Notes: generated from the letters alone by a model not told the origin. 64,000 nucleotides of DNA from an uncultured Aquimarina sp. (GCA_947502885.1 CANNBP010000014.1:98761-162760); one strand, 5' to 3'. Positions 18,500-28,043 are shown, counted from the first letter of the stretch. Program-made: numbers and translations.

Positions 18500-19192
18500 T
18501 TATTGCATTGAGGTAAAATACCCAGTTAATTGAAATCCAAACAAAAGAAATCCAGCTGCCATAAGAAGAGTATTAGTAAGTCTAGAAAACTTCATGTAAC
18601 TATCGTATTTTCGCCAAACTCCAATAAGTATTAATACCAGTCCTAATGCCAAAAATTGCCCAATTTCTACGCCTAAATTAAACCCAAGTAGATTCATAAA
18701 AAGTCCGTCTTTATCAAACTTGAATTCTTGTAATTTGGTTGCCAAACCAAAACCGTGAAATAACCCAAAAACAAGGACTGCTATTTTAGTGTTTGGTTGA
18801 ACCCCTATTATTTGTTTAAAGCCTCCTAAATTATCAAAACCTTTATACACAATAGATAAAGCAATAGTAGCATCAATTAGATTAGCGTTTACATTAATAT
18901 CTGCCATAACCCCTAATAATAATGTAATGCTATGTCCTAAAGTAAAAAAGCTGACATACAAGAGTATTTCTTTAATTCGATACAAAAAGAAAATGACCCC
19001 TACTAAAAAAAGCAAGTGGTCATATCCTGTAATCATATGCTTTGCCCCTATATATAAAAAGGGACCAAATGCTATGCCTTTGTTTCCTAAAAGAAAAGAC
19101 TGTGTTTTATCATCAACTCCATGAGAATATGCTGCAATTGATAGTAAGCAGAATATTAAAAGTATAGAGAATTTAGGTCTATTTTTAAACAT
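18500..19192 (-). CDS. HupE/UreJ-family membrane protein
   Basis: A 230-residue protein with a signal-like N-terminus, then six or so membrane helices. The family motif is seen as GAKHMITGYDHLLFLVGVIFF, with a His and the GYDHLLF core, plus a second HGFGLATKL motif after GLFHG. HupE and UreJ are putative nickel or cobalt permeases linked to hydrogenase and urease. No such enzyme is in this window. It forms a tight operon with the preceding small lipoprotein and the following anchor protein. Confidence 0.85.
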   Translation of the reverse strand: MFKNRPKFSILLIFCLLSIAAYSHGVDDKTQSFLLGNKGIAFGPFLYIGAKHMITGYDHLLFLVGVIFFLYRIKEILLYVSFFTLGHSITLLLGVMADINVNANLIDATIALSIVYKGFDNLGGFKQIIGVQPNTKIAVLVFGLFHGFGLATKLQEFKFDKDGLFMNLLGFNLGVEIGQFLALGLVLILIGVWRKYDSYMKFSRLTNTLLMAAGFLLFGFQLTGYFTSMQ

Positions 19193-19206
19193 TTAGCAAC
19201 TACCGT

Positions 19207-19440
19207 TTAATGCACATGTCCGTGCTCTTTTACTTGCTTAATGCTATCTAAAACTCTGGCAATACTATCTTTTTCTTTTCTTTCTTCTTCAGAAATAGTT
19301 TGTTTAACTTCTACCATTACTTTTGTTGTTTCTACTTTGACATCCTCTTGCTTCTGTTCTTCTCTTTTATTCTTTTCAGCGCAAGCTCCTAAAACTCCAA
19401 TAGTAAAAGCACTAAAGATTATCGACTTTTTAATGATCAT
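19207..19440 (-). CDS. small lipoprotein with His-rich tail
   Basis: A 77-residue lipoprotein: a signal peptide ending in a lipobox (GVLGAC, lipidated Cys19), a charged Glu/Lys-rich helical middle, and the C-terminal tail KEHGHVH, which could bind a metal ion. It ends 14 bases before the hupE-like gene on the same strand and is the first gene of that operon. A periplasmic metal-capture role feeding the HupE protein is a hypothesis from the tail and position. Confidence 0.7.
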   Translation of the reverse strand: MIIKKSIIFSAFTIGVLGACAEKNKREEQKQEDVKVETTKVMVEVKQTISEEERKEKDSIARVLDSIKQVKEHGHVH

Positions 19441-19522
19441 AATGTTGTTTTTAAAATGACATTTCGTATTGTGAACAAATATCGTTTTCGTTGGTAATAT
19501 ACAAAATAAAAAAAGTGACTAA

Positions 19523-19750
19523 TTATTCTTTTAATCTATTATTACTTTTATGATCATTTTTAGGTTTTCTACAAACTTCAACTACCGATAGTATAACCAA
19601 AACCAGTAGAATAGGCCATATAATAAATATATCAATTCGTATTGAAGAACCTATAACGTTCTTTATTGCCCATTGGTACACACAAATTTCCCAAATAGAA
19701 TAAGCTACTAAAGCCGATATTGTAATAATTTGCAATCTAGTTAACTCCAT
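19523..19750 (-). CDS. small two-helix membrane protein
   Basis: A 75-residue protein with two hydrophobic helices (about residues 7-27 and 40-60) and a basic, polar C-terminal tail. It has an unusually good Shine-Dalgarno for this genome (AGGAG about eight bases before the ATG). An eight-base G run lies roughly 45 bases upstream. No family recognised. It is the first gene on the minus strand before the HupE operon, separated from it by about 80 bases, so it may or may not be co-transcribed. Confidence 0.6.
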   Translation of the reverse strand: MELTRLQIITISALVAYSIWEICVYQWAIKNVIGSSIRIDIFIIWPILLVLVILSVVEVCRKPKNDHKSNNRLKE

Positions 19751-20529
19751 CCTTTCTCCTCTTAAAATTTAAAGACCATACATTATAGGTTAAGGGGGGG
19801 GCTTGGGTAATCTTACAAGATACTTTTAATCTTGATACAGAACACTAATCATCATTCATATGGTTATCAAAACATAAAACAGCTTTATTACATTTTTGAT
19901 CATTATATATGTTCAATATTATTCAAAAAAAAATACCACAATAACCATTTCTTTCTCGAAAGGTTACTGAAGTATTACATCTGTAAAAATTCCTTAAAGT
20001 TATTCTTCCAATTTCTTCTTCAGTGTTAAAGAACAACTATTCTGTCATACATTACAAATATACAAAAAATACAACATAACAAACAGATTTAAAGACACTT
20101 GCTTACAAAAACCAAACTCTATTATTATACACTATTGTTTTAAACTTAATGTTACTATTAAATAGTAAACCTCTTGTTTTAATATTTAAAAGATTATTAA
20201 ATGCTATCATTTCTTCTTGTTTCGATTTTAAAATCATGTTTCTCTATTTAGTAAAAATAACTGCTTAATATCTAAAAGTATTAACATTAAACTTCAATCA
20301 GTCCACATTTTTGCATTATGGAATTCGTATTTTCTAATGATTTTTTAGTACTTTTAACATTCAAATAAATACTGAAATCGATATTTACTATCCCAATTTT
20401 GAATATCGCTTTTAAAATTTTCTTTTAAAAGAAGTTATTTATCATATTCCTTTATTTAGAATACTCTGCTTTTTAAATCACCCCTTTTAAAACTGTATTA
20501 CATTAAATAATTAACCAAATTAATTACAC
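19751..20529. other. intergenic region with an eight-G tract
   Basis: About 780 bases between divergent genes. It contains a G8 homopolymer at 19794-19801, AT-rich filler, and a 9-bp inverted repeat (CTTTTAAAA / TTTTAAAAG) near 20410-20432. I see no coding frame with credible composition and no RNA fold. Confidence 0.5.
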
Positions 20530-21993
20530 ATGAAACAAACTAGACTTCTATTTCTTTTACTAGCATTTACTGTTGTATATGCTTGCAAAAATGATTCTAA
20601 ACAAGAAAAAAAGAACGACCAAAAAGCAGAAAACGAAGAATACAAGAGTATTAAAAAATCAGAATGTGTTGCTTCTGCGGATTGGTTTACTATTGTAGAC
20701 GGAACTCGTAAAACTCCTGCTCCTAACGAAGGACCAACAAGCGTATTTGCAGACAATAGCACAGTCACAAATTGTGATTTTCATCAATGGTCATGGCAAA
20801 AATTTCTTTGGTTAACGAATGAAACTAAAGGCCGTCCTATGTTTATTGATAGTCTTATCCAAGTAACATCTCATGGGCAGAGATTAGAACAAAAAAATGG
20901 TATTGTTTTAACAGATACAGCTCAGGCGAGCGGTACTTCTGATATCCTAAAGACTCCGGATTTTTCGAGTGGCACCCCACCTTCTACTACTGTTTACTAT
21001 GCAATCTTCATGAATGATTTGCTATATGATACAATGATCAAATATGCCCCAATAGCAAAAAAAGATCCTGAAAATATAAAGGAAACTACTTATCCAATTG
21101 GTGCATTAGAACTTAAAACTTCTTGGGTAGACATCAAGGCTTTACCAGACTCTTCTTCTTACTTTGTAACTGATGGAGAAATCAATGGAGTATCTACAAA
21201 AGTAGCTCTTCTTGGAATTCATGTTGTTGGTATTGTCGAAAACCACCCTGAGTTTATTTGGGCAACCTTCGAACATGAAAGCCTTGCCCCCGATTATGAT
21301 TGGAGTAAAGCCACTCCGACAAGTGATGCGCCAGTAACTAGCACTTCTAATTATCCATTTTTTGACAAAAACGACACAGCAACTGTAAAAAATATAACCT
21401 CTAACAATGGTATTAACACAAACATCTTTTCGGTATATAAATATGGTACTCCTGTAGAAATTAAAAGTATTGATAATAAAAACGTTCAGGTTTTTATGAA
21501 ATCGAGTCAAAATGGTTCACAAAACTTTAATAATATACGTACAATTAATAAGAGTGTTAAGAGCAAGTTATCTGGAACATGGAACAATTATTTTTATAAT
21601 GGTTCAATTTGGATCGATACCGAAGGTTATGAAGGAATCAAGGCTCAAGCTGCATTGTTAGACTCTCTTTCTGCTTCTACCGGAGGTTTACACAATTCTG
21701 ACACAACAGGCTTCACAAGAGGATCTGTCGCAGCCTACAATATAACTATGGAAACTTATGTTCAAGTAGGTTTTAGTTCTGACGGCATACATACTACAAA
21801 AATTGACAATCTTGTCAATTGTTTTTTATGTCACAGTGCTTCTCATGGCAAACAACATTCTCCTTTAAACTTAAGTCATGTCTTTAATGGTTATTTAGAT
21901 AGTTTAAGTGGATTAAGTAAAAGTGAAACTAAACAAAAGCACATTGAGTTGATTAGAGCTAAAACCCTAAAACTAAAACAAGAAAAAGAATAA
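20530..21993 (+). CDS. lipoprotein with a single c-type haem motif
   Basis: A 487-residue exported lipoprotein (lipobox VVYAC, Cys19) followed by a charged linker. Near the C-terminus NCFLCHSASHG contains one CxxCH haem-attachment motif, so the mature protein should carry a covalent haem c. Other marked stretches are CDFHQWSWQKFLWLT near residue 80, ENHPEFIWATFEHES near residue 240, and a conserved-looking ETYVQVGF before the haem site. I recall proteobacterial proteins with the same order, but no assigned function. It is probably a periplasmic electron-transfer or oxidoreductase component. No signs of partners next door. Confidence 0.75.
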   Translation: MKQTRLLFLLLAFTVVYACKNDSKQEKKNDQKAENEEYKSIKKSECVASADWFTIVDGTRKTPAPNEGPTSVFADNSTVTNCDFHQWSWQKFLWLTNETKGRPMFIDSLIQVTSHGQRLEQKNGIVLTDTAQASGTSDILKTPDFSSGTPPSTTVYYAIFMNDLLYDTMIKYAPIAKKDPENIKETTYPIGALELKTSWVDIKALPDSSSYFVTDGEINGVSTKVALLGIHVVGIVENHPEFIWATFEHESLAPDYDWSKATPTSDAPVTSTSNYPFFDKNDTATVKNITSNNGINTNIFSVYKYGTPVEIKSIDNKNVQVFMKSSQNGSQNFNNIRTINKSVKSKLSGTWNNYFYNGSIWIDTEGYEGIKAQAALLDSLSASTGGLHNSDTTGFTRGSVAAYNITMETYVQVGFSSDGIHTTKIDNLVNCFLCHSASHGKQHSPLNLSHVFNGYLDSLSGLSKSETKQKHIELIRAKTLKLKQEKE

Positions 21994-22002
21994 CATAAAA
22001 CA

Positions 22003-22040
22003 AATAGGACCAAGACTACTTTTCAAGCCTTGGTCCTATT
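22003..22040. terminator. hairpin between convergent genes
   Basis: A 12-bp perfect stem (aataggaccaag with cttggtcctatt) with a 14-base loop lies between the haem lipoprotein gene and the convergent M28 peptidase gene. It likely serves transcripts from the plus strand and perhaps both. Confidence 0.7.
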
Positions 22041-22098
22041 CTATATTTAAATCAAAATTACCATTTTTATACCAGTAATTTTGAAGCTTAAAGACTAT

Positions 22099-23490
22099 TT
22101 ACTTTACAATACCATATTTATCAAACAAATAAACCAAACTGGTCATTGTTGCTGCACCTAATTCTAATTCTCTTTTATTAACTGCATCAAACGTATCATT
22201 TTTTGCATGATGATGATCAAAATATCTTTGTAAATCAGGTCTTAATCCAGCCAGAACAATTCCGTCTTTTTTTAGCGGACCAATATCTGCTCCACTTCCT
22301 CCTTTTTTAAAATAATGAATGAGATAAGGTTTAAAAATAGATGCCCAACTCTCTACTTGTTTAAAATTAGCATCATCACAATCAAAAGAAAAACCTCTTG
22401 GCGTAAATCCTCCTGCATCACTTTCTAACGCAAAAACATGATTTTCTCCTTTATTTTTGGCTAATTGCGCATATTTTTTACCTCCGCGCAAACCATTTTC
22501 TTCGTTCATAAACAAAACAACACGGATAGATCGTTTTGGTTTATATCCAATCTTTTTAAATAACCTCAAAACCTCCATTGATTGTACTACACCGGCTCCA
22601 TCATCATGAGAACCATCTCCCAAATCCCAAGAATCTAAGTGCCCTCCTACTACCATATATTCTCTAGGAAATTGGCTTCCTGTAATTTCTCCTACGACAT
22701 TATACGATTGCACATCTTTCCAGGTCTTGCAATTCATATTTATATGAAACTTAACCTCAGAATTTAATTTTAACATCGAACTTAAAAGGTTAGCTCCATT
22801 TGTACTAATTGCGACTGCCGGAATTTTATCTGCATCCTTTAGATCTCCATAACTCATAGAACCCGTATGCGGATAATCATCTAGCCTAAAATTCATAGAA
22901 CGAACCAAAACACCAACAGCTCCATATTTTGACGCCTCTATAGCTCCAGAGTATCTTTGATCAACACAACCACCATAAGCACTAAATGCATCAATAAGAT
23001 TGGCTTGCATTGGTCGGTTATAAAATACAATTTTACCTTTTATTTTATCTTCACCTAACTTTTCAAGATCCTCTAGGCCTTGTACTTCTATAATCGAAGC
23101 TTTTATACCCCCTATAGGTGTTGGAACCGATCCTCCCAATGCACAAATAGGCACATTTGTCGTTTTACCAGGTTCTGTTTCAATATATGCAAACTCTGTA
23201 ACTCCTCGAGTCCATTTTGGGACCATAACAGGTTGTAACCAAACTTTGTCAATACCCAATTGTTTTAATTCTTTTTCTCCCCACTCTACAGCGAGTTGTG
23301 CATTAACAGATCCTGAAAGCCTTGCTCCAATTTGATTAGATAAATAATCTAACCATTCATAACTTTTCCCGTTAAGCAAAGAAGCATCATAAATTTTCTT
23401 TACCAAAATCGAATCTTCTTTTACCTCATTTTGTCCAAAACTGCTTAAAGACAGTATTGCAAAGATGATCAGAATACTATTTTTCAACAT
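22099..23490 (-). CDS. secreted M28-family zinc aminopeptidase
   Basis: A secreted metallopeptidase of about 463 residues. The start at 23490 (MLKNSILIIFAILSLSSFGQ) gives a clean signal peptide; an ATG at 23520 would add ten polar residues and overlap the upstream gene by eight bases. Co-catalytic zinc ligands appear in order: VVGGHLDSWDLG (His, Asp), SHDDGAGV (bridging Asp), FMNEENGLRGG (catalytic Glu pair), LESDAGG (Asp), and a late HHHAKND (His). A PA-like insert precedes them. It probably digests peptides in the periplasm or outside. It follows a PPK2 gene on the same strand. Confidence 0.9.
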   Translation of the reverse strand: MLKNSILIIFAILSLSSFGQNEVKEDSILVKKIYDASLLNGKSYEWLDYLSNQIGARLSGSVNAQLAVEWGEKELKQLGIDKVWLQPVMVPKWTRGVTEFAYIETEPGKTTNVPICALGGSVPTPIGGIKASIIEVQGLEDLEKLGEDKIKGKIVFYNRPMQANLIDAFSAYGGCVDQRYSGAIEASKYGAVGVLVRSMNFRLDDYPHTGSMSYGDLKDADKIPAVAISTNGANLLSSMLKLNSEVKFHINMNCKTWKDVQSYNVVGEITGSQFPREYMVVGGHLDSWDLGDGSHDDGAGVVQSMEVLRLFKKIGYKPKRSIRVVLFMNEENGLRGGKKYAQLAKNKGENHVFALESDAGGFTPRGFSFDCDDANFKQVESWASIFKPYLIHYFKKGGSGADIGPLKKDGIVLAGLRPDLQRYFDHHHAKNDTFDAVNKRELELGAATMTSLVYLFDKYGIVK

Positions 23491-23512
23491 CCTTTGTATA
23501 TTAAATTCATTT

Positions 23513-24391
23513 TTATTCATTCTCTAATTGCTCTTTATAAAGTCCTAAATTAGCCTTTGTTTTGTCATCCAATTCTGGTTCTTCAATATCTTTATATTCT
23601 CTTAATGTATCGTATAAAATTTTTGCAACAACATATCTCGCTACAGGTTTATCATCTGCCGGAATAACGTACCAAGGTGCATGCGGAAAAGAGGTTCTAT
23701 TGATAGCTTCTTGATAGCATGATTGATATTGATCCCAAAGCTTTCTTTCTTTAAGGTCTCCTGCTGAAAATTTCCAGTTTTTTTCTTTCTTTTCTAGCCT
23801 ACGTAATAGTCTATTTTTTTGTTCATCTTTTGATAGATGTAAATAAAACTTATAAATCAACGTACCATTTTGTGCTATATGCTTTTCAAAATTTTGAATT
23901 TGCTCTAAACGTTGATCCCAAAACTGATTATCTATATCATCTACCGAATGTATGTCTGGAAGATTTTCTCCCAGTATATATTCAGGATGAACTCTTGTTA
24001 CCAAAACATTTTCATAGTGCGTTCTATTAAAAACGCTAAATTTACCACGTTGTGGCAGTGCAATATAATGTCTCCAAAGATAATCATGTCCTAACTCTAG
24101 AGATGTAGGAACTTTAAAACTGTGAACAGTAATCCCACGTACATTAAAATCTTTAAATACTTCTCTTATCAGACTATCTTTGCCTGATGTATCCATTCCT
24201 TGAAGACAAACCAATATCGCATATTTACCATGTGCATATATTGTATCTTGTAGTTCTCCTAATTTTTCTCGTACTTCTTCAAGTTCGTTCTCAACCTTTT
24301 TCTCGGTAGTATCAAGGTCTAAAGTGGTAGGAATTTTTGATAATTCTACAGTATCCGTTACTTTAAAATTATCACCATGTATCTTCTTCAT
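23513..24391 (-). CDS. PPK2-family polyphosphate kinase
   Basis: A 292-residue cytoplasmic kinase that phosphorylates nucleotides using polyphosphate. It has a P-loop GMDTSGKD at residues 65-72, the lid and base-binding region around FKVPTSLELGHDYLWR, and the Walker-B-like FNRTHYENVLVTRVHPE, followed by DQRLEQIQNFEKH. The layout and length match short single-domain PPK2 enzymes, probably the class acting on both AMP and ADP, but I would not fix the substrate. The M28 peptidase gene follows directly. Confidence 0.9.
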   Translation of the reverse strand: MKKIHGDNFKVTDTVELSKIPTTLDLDTTEKKVENELEEVREKLGELQDTIYAHGKYAILVCLQGMDTSGKDSLIREVFKDFNVRGITVHSFKVPTSLELGHDYLWRHYIALPQRGKFSVFNRTHYENVLVTRVHPEYILGENLPDIHSVDDIDNQFWDQRLEQIQNFEKHIAQNGTLIYKFYLHLSKDEQKNRLLRRLEKKEKNWKFSAGDLKERKLWDQYQSCYQEAINRTSFPHAPWYVIPADDKPVARYVVAKILYDTLREYKDIEEPELDDKTKANLGLYKEQLENE

Positions 24392-24485
24392 ATTTTGATT
24401 TGTGTTGCTTCACGAAAGATACTAAAGTTTTCTATTTGCAGAAAACAGTTATACAATTGATTTAAAAGCTTAAGACATTATTATA

Positions 24486-25007
24486 TTACCTAGCATTAAA
24501 ATCATAACTAAATCCTATTAAAAAGGTGTCATACCTTCTTCCTAAGCTCTTTATATTTAGTTCTGTAAAAATATGAATCGGAGAATTAACTTGATACAAT
24601 GCTCTTAGTTTTATTTGGGCTCCATGATTAAAATCACCTGTTCTAAATGCTAAAAAAGCTTCATCTTCTATACTTTCAAAAACACTAGAATCATTTCCGA
24701 TATAGCCCATACCAGCTGTAATGGTAGTAGGATACCAATTAAAAGCAATAATATTAACTCCAAAAGCTAACTCATTATACCCTTCATATACATCTTCAGG
24801 GCTTACAGCAAATGATCTATTAAACTCTCCTATATATGTAGTAAAACAATTATATGCGTATTCTATTCTTACACCTCCACTAACTTCATTTTCAAGCCCC
24901 AAATTTTTTGCCATGGTCAAGCCATAGTTAGTCACTCCTGGATCATACTGCCCATAAGACATATACGAAAACCCAAGGGTCATAACTAATAAAAAATATT
25001 GTTTCAT
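24486..25007 (-). CDS. secreted outer-membrane-like protein, unknown function
   Basis: A 173-residue exported protein (signal peptide ending near SYGQ) with alternating strands and aromatic ends, typical of a small beta-barrel or barrel-like envelope protein. The last strand ends in TFLIGFSYDFNAR. The start at 25007 (MKQYFLLVMTLG) is preferred to an ATG four codons earlier. It is 45 bases downstream of the NtrC-type regulator gene on the same strand. Confidence 0.65.
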   Translation of the reverse strand: MKQYFLLVMTLGFSYMSYGQYDPGVTNYGLTMAKNLGLENEVSGGVRIEYAYNCFTTYIGEFNRSFAVSPEDVYEGYNELAFGVNIIAFNWYPTTITAGMGYIGNDSSVFESIEDEAFLAFRTGDFNHGAQIKLRALYQVNSPIHIFTELNIKSLGRRYDTFLIGFSYDFNAR

Positions 25008-25052
25008 TATTTGGGGCATCCTACTTTTATAGTCGTTAAAAAAGATGAAAGT

Positions 25053-26216
25053 TTACTTTGTCGCAAATAACTTCACATCTTCTTCACTTATTTCTTCTCC
25101 TCCAAGAATAATCAATCTTTCTATAACATTACGCAACTCTCTAATATTACCTGTCCAGTCATACTGTTGTAATTTCTTTATAGCCTTGTCAGAAAAATTC
25201 TTAATGGGCGAGCCTTGTTCTTTTGATATTTTTTTTGAAAAATACTCGACTAATAATGGAATATCTTCTCTTCTATCATTTAAAGCTGGTACTTTTACTA
25301 ATATCACAGCTAATCTATGATACAAATCTTCTCTAAACTTATTATCTGCGATTTCCTTTTTAAGATCTTTATTTGTCGCTGCAATAACTCTTACATCTAC
25401 TTTTATATCTTTATCGCTTCCGACTCTTTGGATTTTATTTTCTTGTAGCGCCCTTAATACTTTGGCTTGAGCAGAAAGGCTCATATCTCCTATTTCATCT
25501 AGAAATATTGTACCACCATTGGCTGCTTCAAATTTACCTGCTCTATCCTTATTTGCAGAAGTAAAAGCTCCTTTTACATGACCAAAAAGTTCACTCTCAA
25601 TCAATTCTCCCGGAATTGCAGCACAATTTACTTCTATCATAGCTCCTTTTGAGCGCTCACTTTTTTGGTGAATCCAATGCGCAACCAATTCTTTACCTGT
25701 TCCATTTGGTCCTGTGATCAATACTCTAGCATCTGTAGCAGCAACTTTTTCTATAATGTTTTTAATATCAGAAATAGCTTTGGACTCGCCAATCATCTCA
25801 TAATTTTTAGAGACTTTCTTTTTAAGCATTTTGTTTTCTACAACAAGTTCTTTTCTGTCTAGAGCATTACGAACCGTATTTAGCAAACGATTAAGATCTG
25901 GTGGTTTAGAAATATAATCAAACGCTCCTAATCGCATTGTATTTACTGCGGTATCGAGATCACCATGACCTGAAATCATAACAATAGGGATTTCGGGTTT
26001 TATCTTTTTAATAGCTTCCAATACCTCAACCCCATCCATCTTCGGCATTTTAATATCACATAAAACGAGATCGTAATCTTCTACTTTAATTTTTTCTATT
26101 CCAACAAGTCCATCCTCTGCTTCAAAAACCTCATATTTACTATTTTCTTCAGATAAGATCTTTACAAGTACTCGTCGAATCGCTGCTTCGTCTTCTATTA
26201 TTAATATTTTTGCCAT
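25053..26216 (-). CDS. NtrC-type response regulator lacking a DNA-binding domain
   Basis: A 387-residue protein: a receiver domain (1-120, phospho-acceptor Asp54 in VLCDIKMPKMDG, Lys104) and a sigma-54-interacting AAA+ domain (about 140-370) with Walker A GPNGTGKE, Walker B GGTIFLDEIGD and RALQENKIQRVG. The sigma-54 contact loop reads GAFTSA instead of GAFTGA. The chain stops about ten residues after the AAA+ domain, so no Fis-type helix-turn-helix exists. It overlaps the upstream DUF6268 gene by one base. It would activate sigma-54 RNA polymerase from solution or by an unseen partner. Its sensor kinase is not in the window. Confidence 0.88.
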   Translation of the reverse strand: MAKILIIEDEAAIRRVLVKILSEENSKYEVFEAEDGLVGIEKIKVEDYDLVLCDIKMPKMDGVEVLEAIKKIKPEIPIVMISGHGDLDTAVNTMRLGAFDYISKPPDLNRLLNTVRNALDRKELVVENKMLKKKVSKNYEMIGESKAISDIKNIIEKVAATDARVLITGPNGTGKELVAHWIHQKSERSKGAMIEVNCAAIPGELIESELFGHVKGAFTSANKDRAGKFEAANGGTIFLDEIGDMSLSAQAKVLRALQENKIQRVGSDKDIKVDVRVIAATNKDLKKEIADNKFREDLYHRLAVILVKVPALNDRREDIPLLVEYFSKKISKEQGSPIKNFSDKAIKKLQQYDWTGNIRELRNVIERLIILGGEEISEEDVKLFATK

Positions 26217-27112
26217 TATATTTTAAATTTTATTCCGCTTCTTAAATAAACTGTATTACCACTATTGATTAAAATCACATTATCTTGGTTAGCATTTCTT
26301 AAGCGAATTTCATTACTTAATGTATATCCAGAATAAGCAAAGAACAATAAGTGTTCCGTAAAATAATATTCATAACCCAATGCCCCTATTACATTGAGCA
26401 TTGAAATATTTTCTGCAAAACGTTCTGCACCTCCACTATCTCTTATCAACTTATTATTCTGCAAGTTAGAATAAAAACGATCCACTCCAACAAAAGCTTG
26501 AAGCGTATTTTTTTTATTGAAAAAATATTTAATACTTGTTTTTGGAGTACCAACTGAAAAAGACCAATTGATATGAAATCTTTTATAATAATTTAAGATG
26601 GGTAACGGGAAATTTAAACTTGCCGGGTTAGTATATTTTACTCCTATAACCAAACTTGCCGATTTTGGTTCTTGCTCATATTTATACTTTTTTACAAAAT
26701 ATACCGCCCCTGTATATCTTAAGTCATCATTTTTTATTCCTGAACCTGCAAAATTTGACGAAATCTTCATTCCTAGTTTACTCCCAAAGCGCCAGTTATT
26801 CTTCATTTTAAAAGTATAACCAATCTCTAATCCTGCAGTTTGAAAATTACCTAACTCATCCTGACCATCAAAAGTCATTTCTTCATTTATTTCTAGACTA
26901 TTATATCTATACTCTCCTGTAATGATCAAATATGTTCCTTTTTCATCTAATTCTATCGGGTAATTACCCGATATTTTAAATCTACTGAATGTATTATTAT
27001 TACTTTGCGGAATATAGGTATACTCGACTCTAGCTAAATCTACACCTTGCGACCAAATAGAATACTGAGTACACAAAAGTATGATAAGATAAGTAAGATA
27101 TTTTATTTTCAT
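26216..27112 (-). CDS. DUF6268-like outer-membrane beta-barrel protein
   Basis: A 298-residue exported protein (signal peptide ending near SIWSQ) whose body is alternating amphipathic strands with aromatic residues, ending in a strand TVYLRSGIKFKI, as expected for an outer-membrane barrel. The sequence resembles DUF6268 family proteins by recall. It overlaps the next gene, the NtrC-type regulator, by one base. The same transcript may also include the MscS gene 40 bases upstream. Function unknown. Confidence 0.75.
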   Translation of the reverse strand: MKIKYLTYLIILLCTQYSIWSQGVDLARVEYTYIPQSNNNTFSRFKISGNYPIELDEKGTYLIITGEYRYNSLEINEEMTFDGQDELGNFQTAGLEIGYTFKMKNNWRFGSKLGMKISSNFAGSGIKNDDLRYTGAVYFVKKYKYEQEPKSASLVIGVKYTNPASLNFPLPILNYYKRFHINWSFSVGTPKTSIKYFFNKKNTLQAFVGVDRFYSNLQNNKLIRDSGGAERFAENISMLNVIGALGYEYYFTEHLLFFAYSGYTLSNEIRLRNANQDNVILINSGNTVYLRSGIKFKI

Positions 27113-27152
27113 AATTGAGGCGCTAAACCACTTATATAATTGATGGTTGGGT

Positions 27153-28043
27153 TTATTTTTTTATCACAGTCACTTCACGTTGTGGGAAAGGAATGCTTAT
27201 TTCGTTTTCTCTAAACAAACGATCAATCTCAAATCGTATTTCGCTTTTTGGTACTACTCCTTGAAAACTATCATTAATACTAAAAATCAATTTAAAATTT
27301 AAAGAACTATCTGCAAAATCTGTAAAAAGAACTAGAGGTTCAGGATCTTTTAAAACATGCTTATTTGTAATTGCAGCCTTTAATAGTAACTCCTTAACCA
27401 AATTAGTATCACTTCCATACGCCACTCCGACTGTTACAGACTCTCTAGTTACCGTTCCATTTTGAGTCCAATTATATAGAGATGACAACATATATTTATG
27501 ATTGGGAATAATTAATACTTTATTATCAATTGTAACCGCTCTAGTGGTTCGTAATCTTATTTCTTCTACGCGTCCTACTTTTCCTTCTATTTCTATAATA
27601 TCTCCTACATGAACAGTTTTATCCATAAAAATAAATATCCCTGATAGAATATCCTGAATAAACGTTTGTAATGCGAGTCCTACCCCTACTAATAAAGCAG
27701 CAGATGCCGCAAATATTGCCGTTATATTAAAACCAATTCCATCTAAAGCAAAAAAGATAACTATAAAATAAATAAAGTATTTAAAAAATGAAAAAACAGA
27801 CTCAAATTTGAGTTTGTCTTGCCTTGTCATTTTTCGTGTAAACACCCTTTTTAGCGCTCTTAAAATTAAAGAAGTTGATAAAAACACAATAATAACAAAA
27901 AGAAATAGTCCAGCTGTAAGCACTAGAGGATGCTCATCTGTACCAAAATGGAAAATTTCATAGTTCCAAAATTCATGAATTTTGGTCCACACATCTTTTG
28001 GAATCGCTTCTTTTACTTGTTCGGCAATTTCTTCTTGAATCAT
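27153..28043 (-). CDS. small-conductance mechanosensitive channel, MscS family
   Basis: A 296-residue inner-membrane channel. Three membrane helices (about 40-60, 85-105 and 112-130) precede the pore and beta domain. The conserved MscS stretch GVGLALQTFIQDILSGIFIF carries the Gly/Ala-rich pore helix, and VHVGDIIEIEGKVGRVEEI and VLIIPNHKYM mark the beta domain. It opens under membrane tension in hypo-osmotic shock. The gene starts four bases after the ABC permease stop, so these are co-transcribed. Confidence 0.92.
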   Translation of the reverse strand: MIQEEIAEQVKEAIPKDVWTKIHEFWNYEIFHFGTDEHPLVLTAGLFLFVIIVFLSTSLILRALKRVFTRKMTRQDKLKFESVFSFFKYFIYFIVIFFALDGIGFNITAIFAASAALLVGVGLALQTFIQDILSGIFIFMDKTVHVGDIIEIEGKVGRVEEIRLRTTRAVTIDNKVLIIPNHKYMLSSLYNWTQNGTVTRESVTVGVAYGSDTNLVKELLLKAAITNKHVLKDPEPLVLFTDFADSSLNFKLIFSINDSFQGVVPKSEIRFEIDRLFRENEISIPFPQREVTVIKK

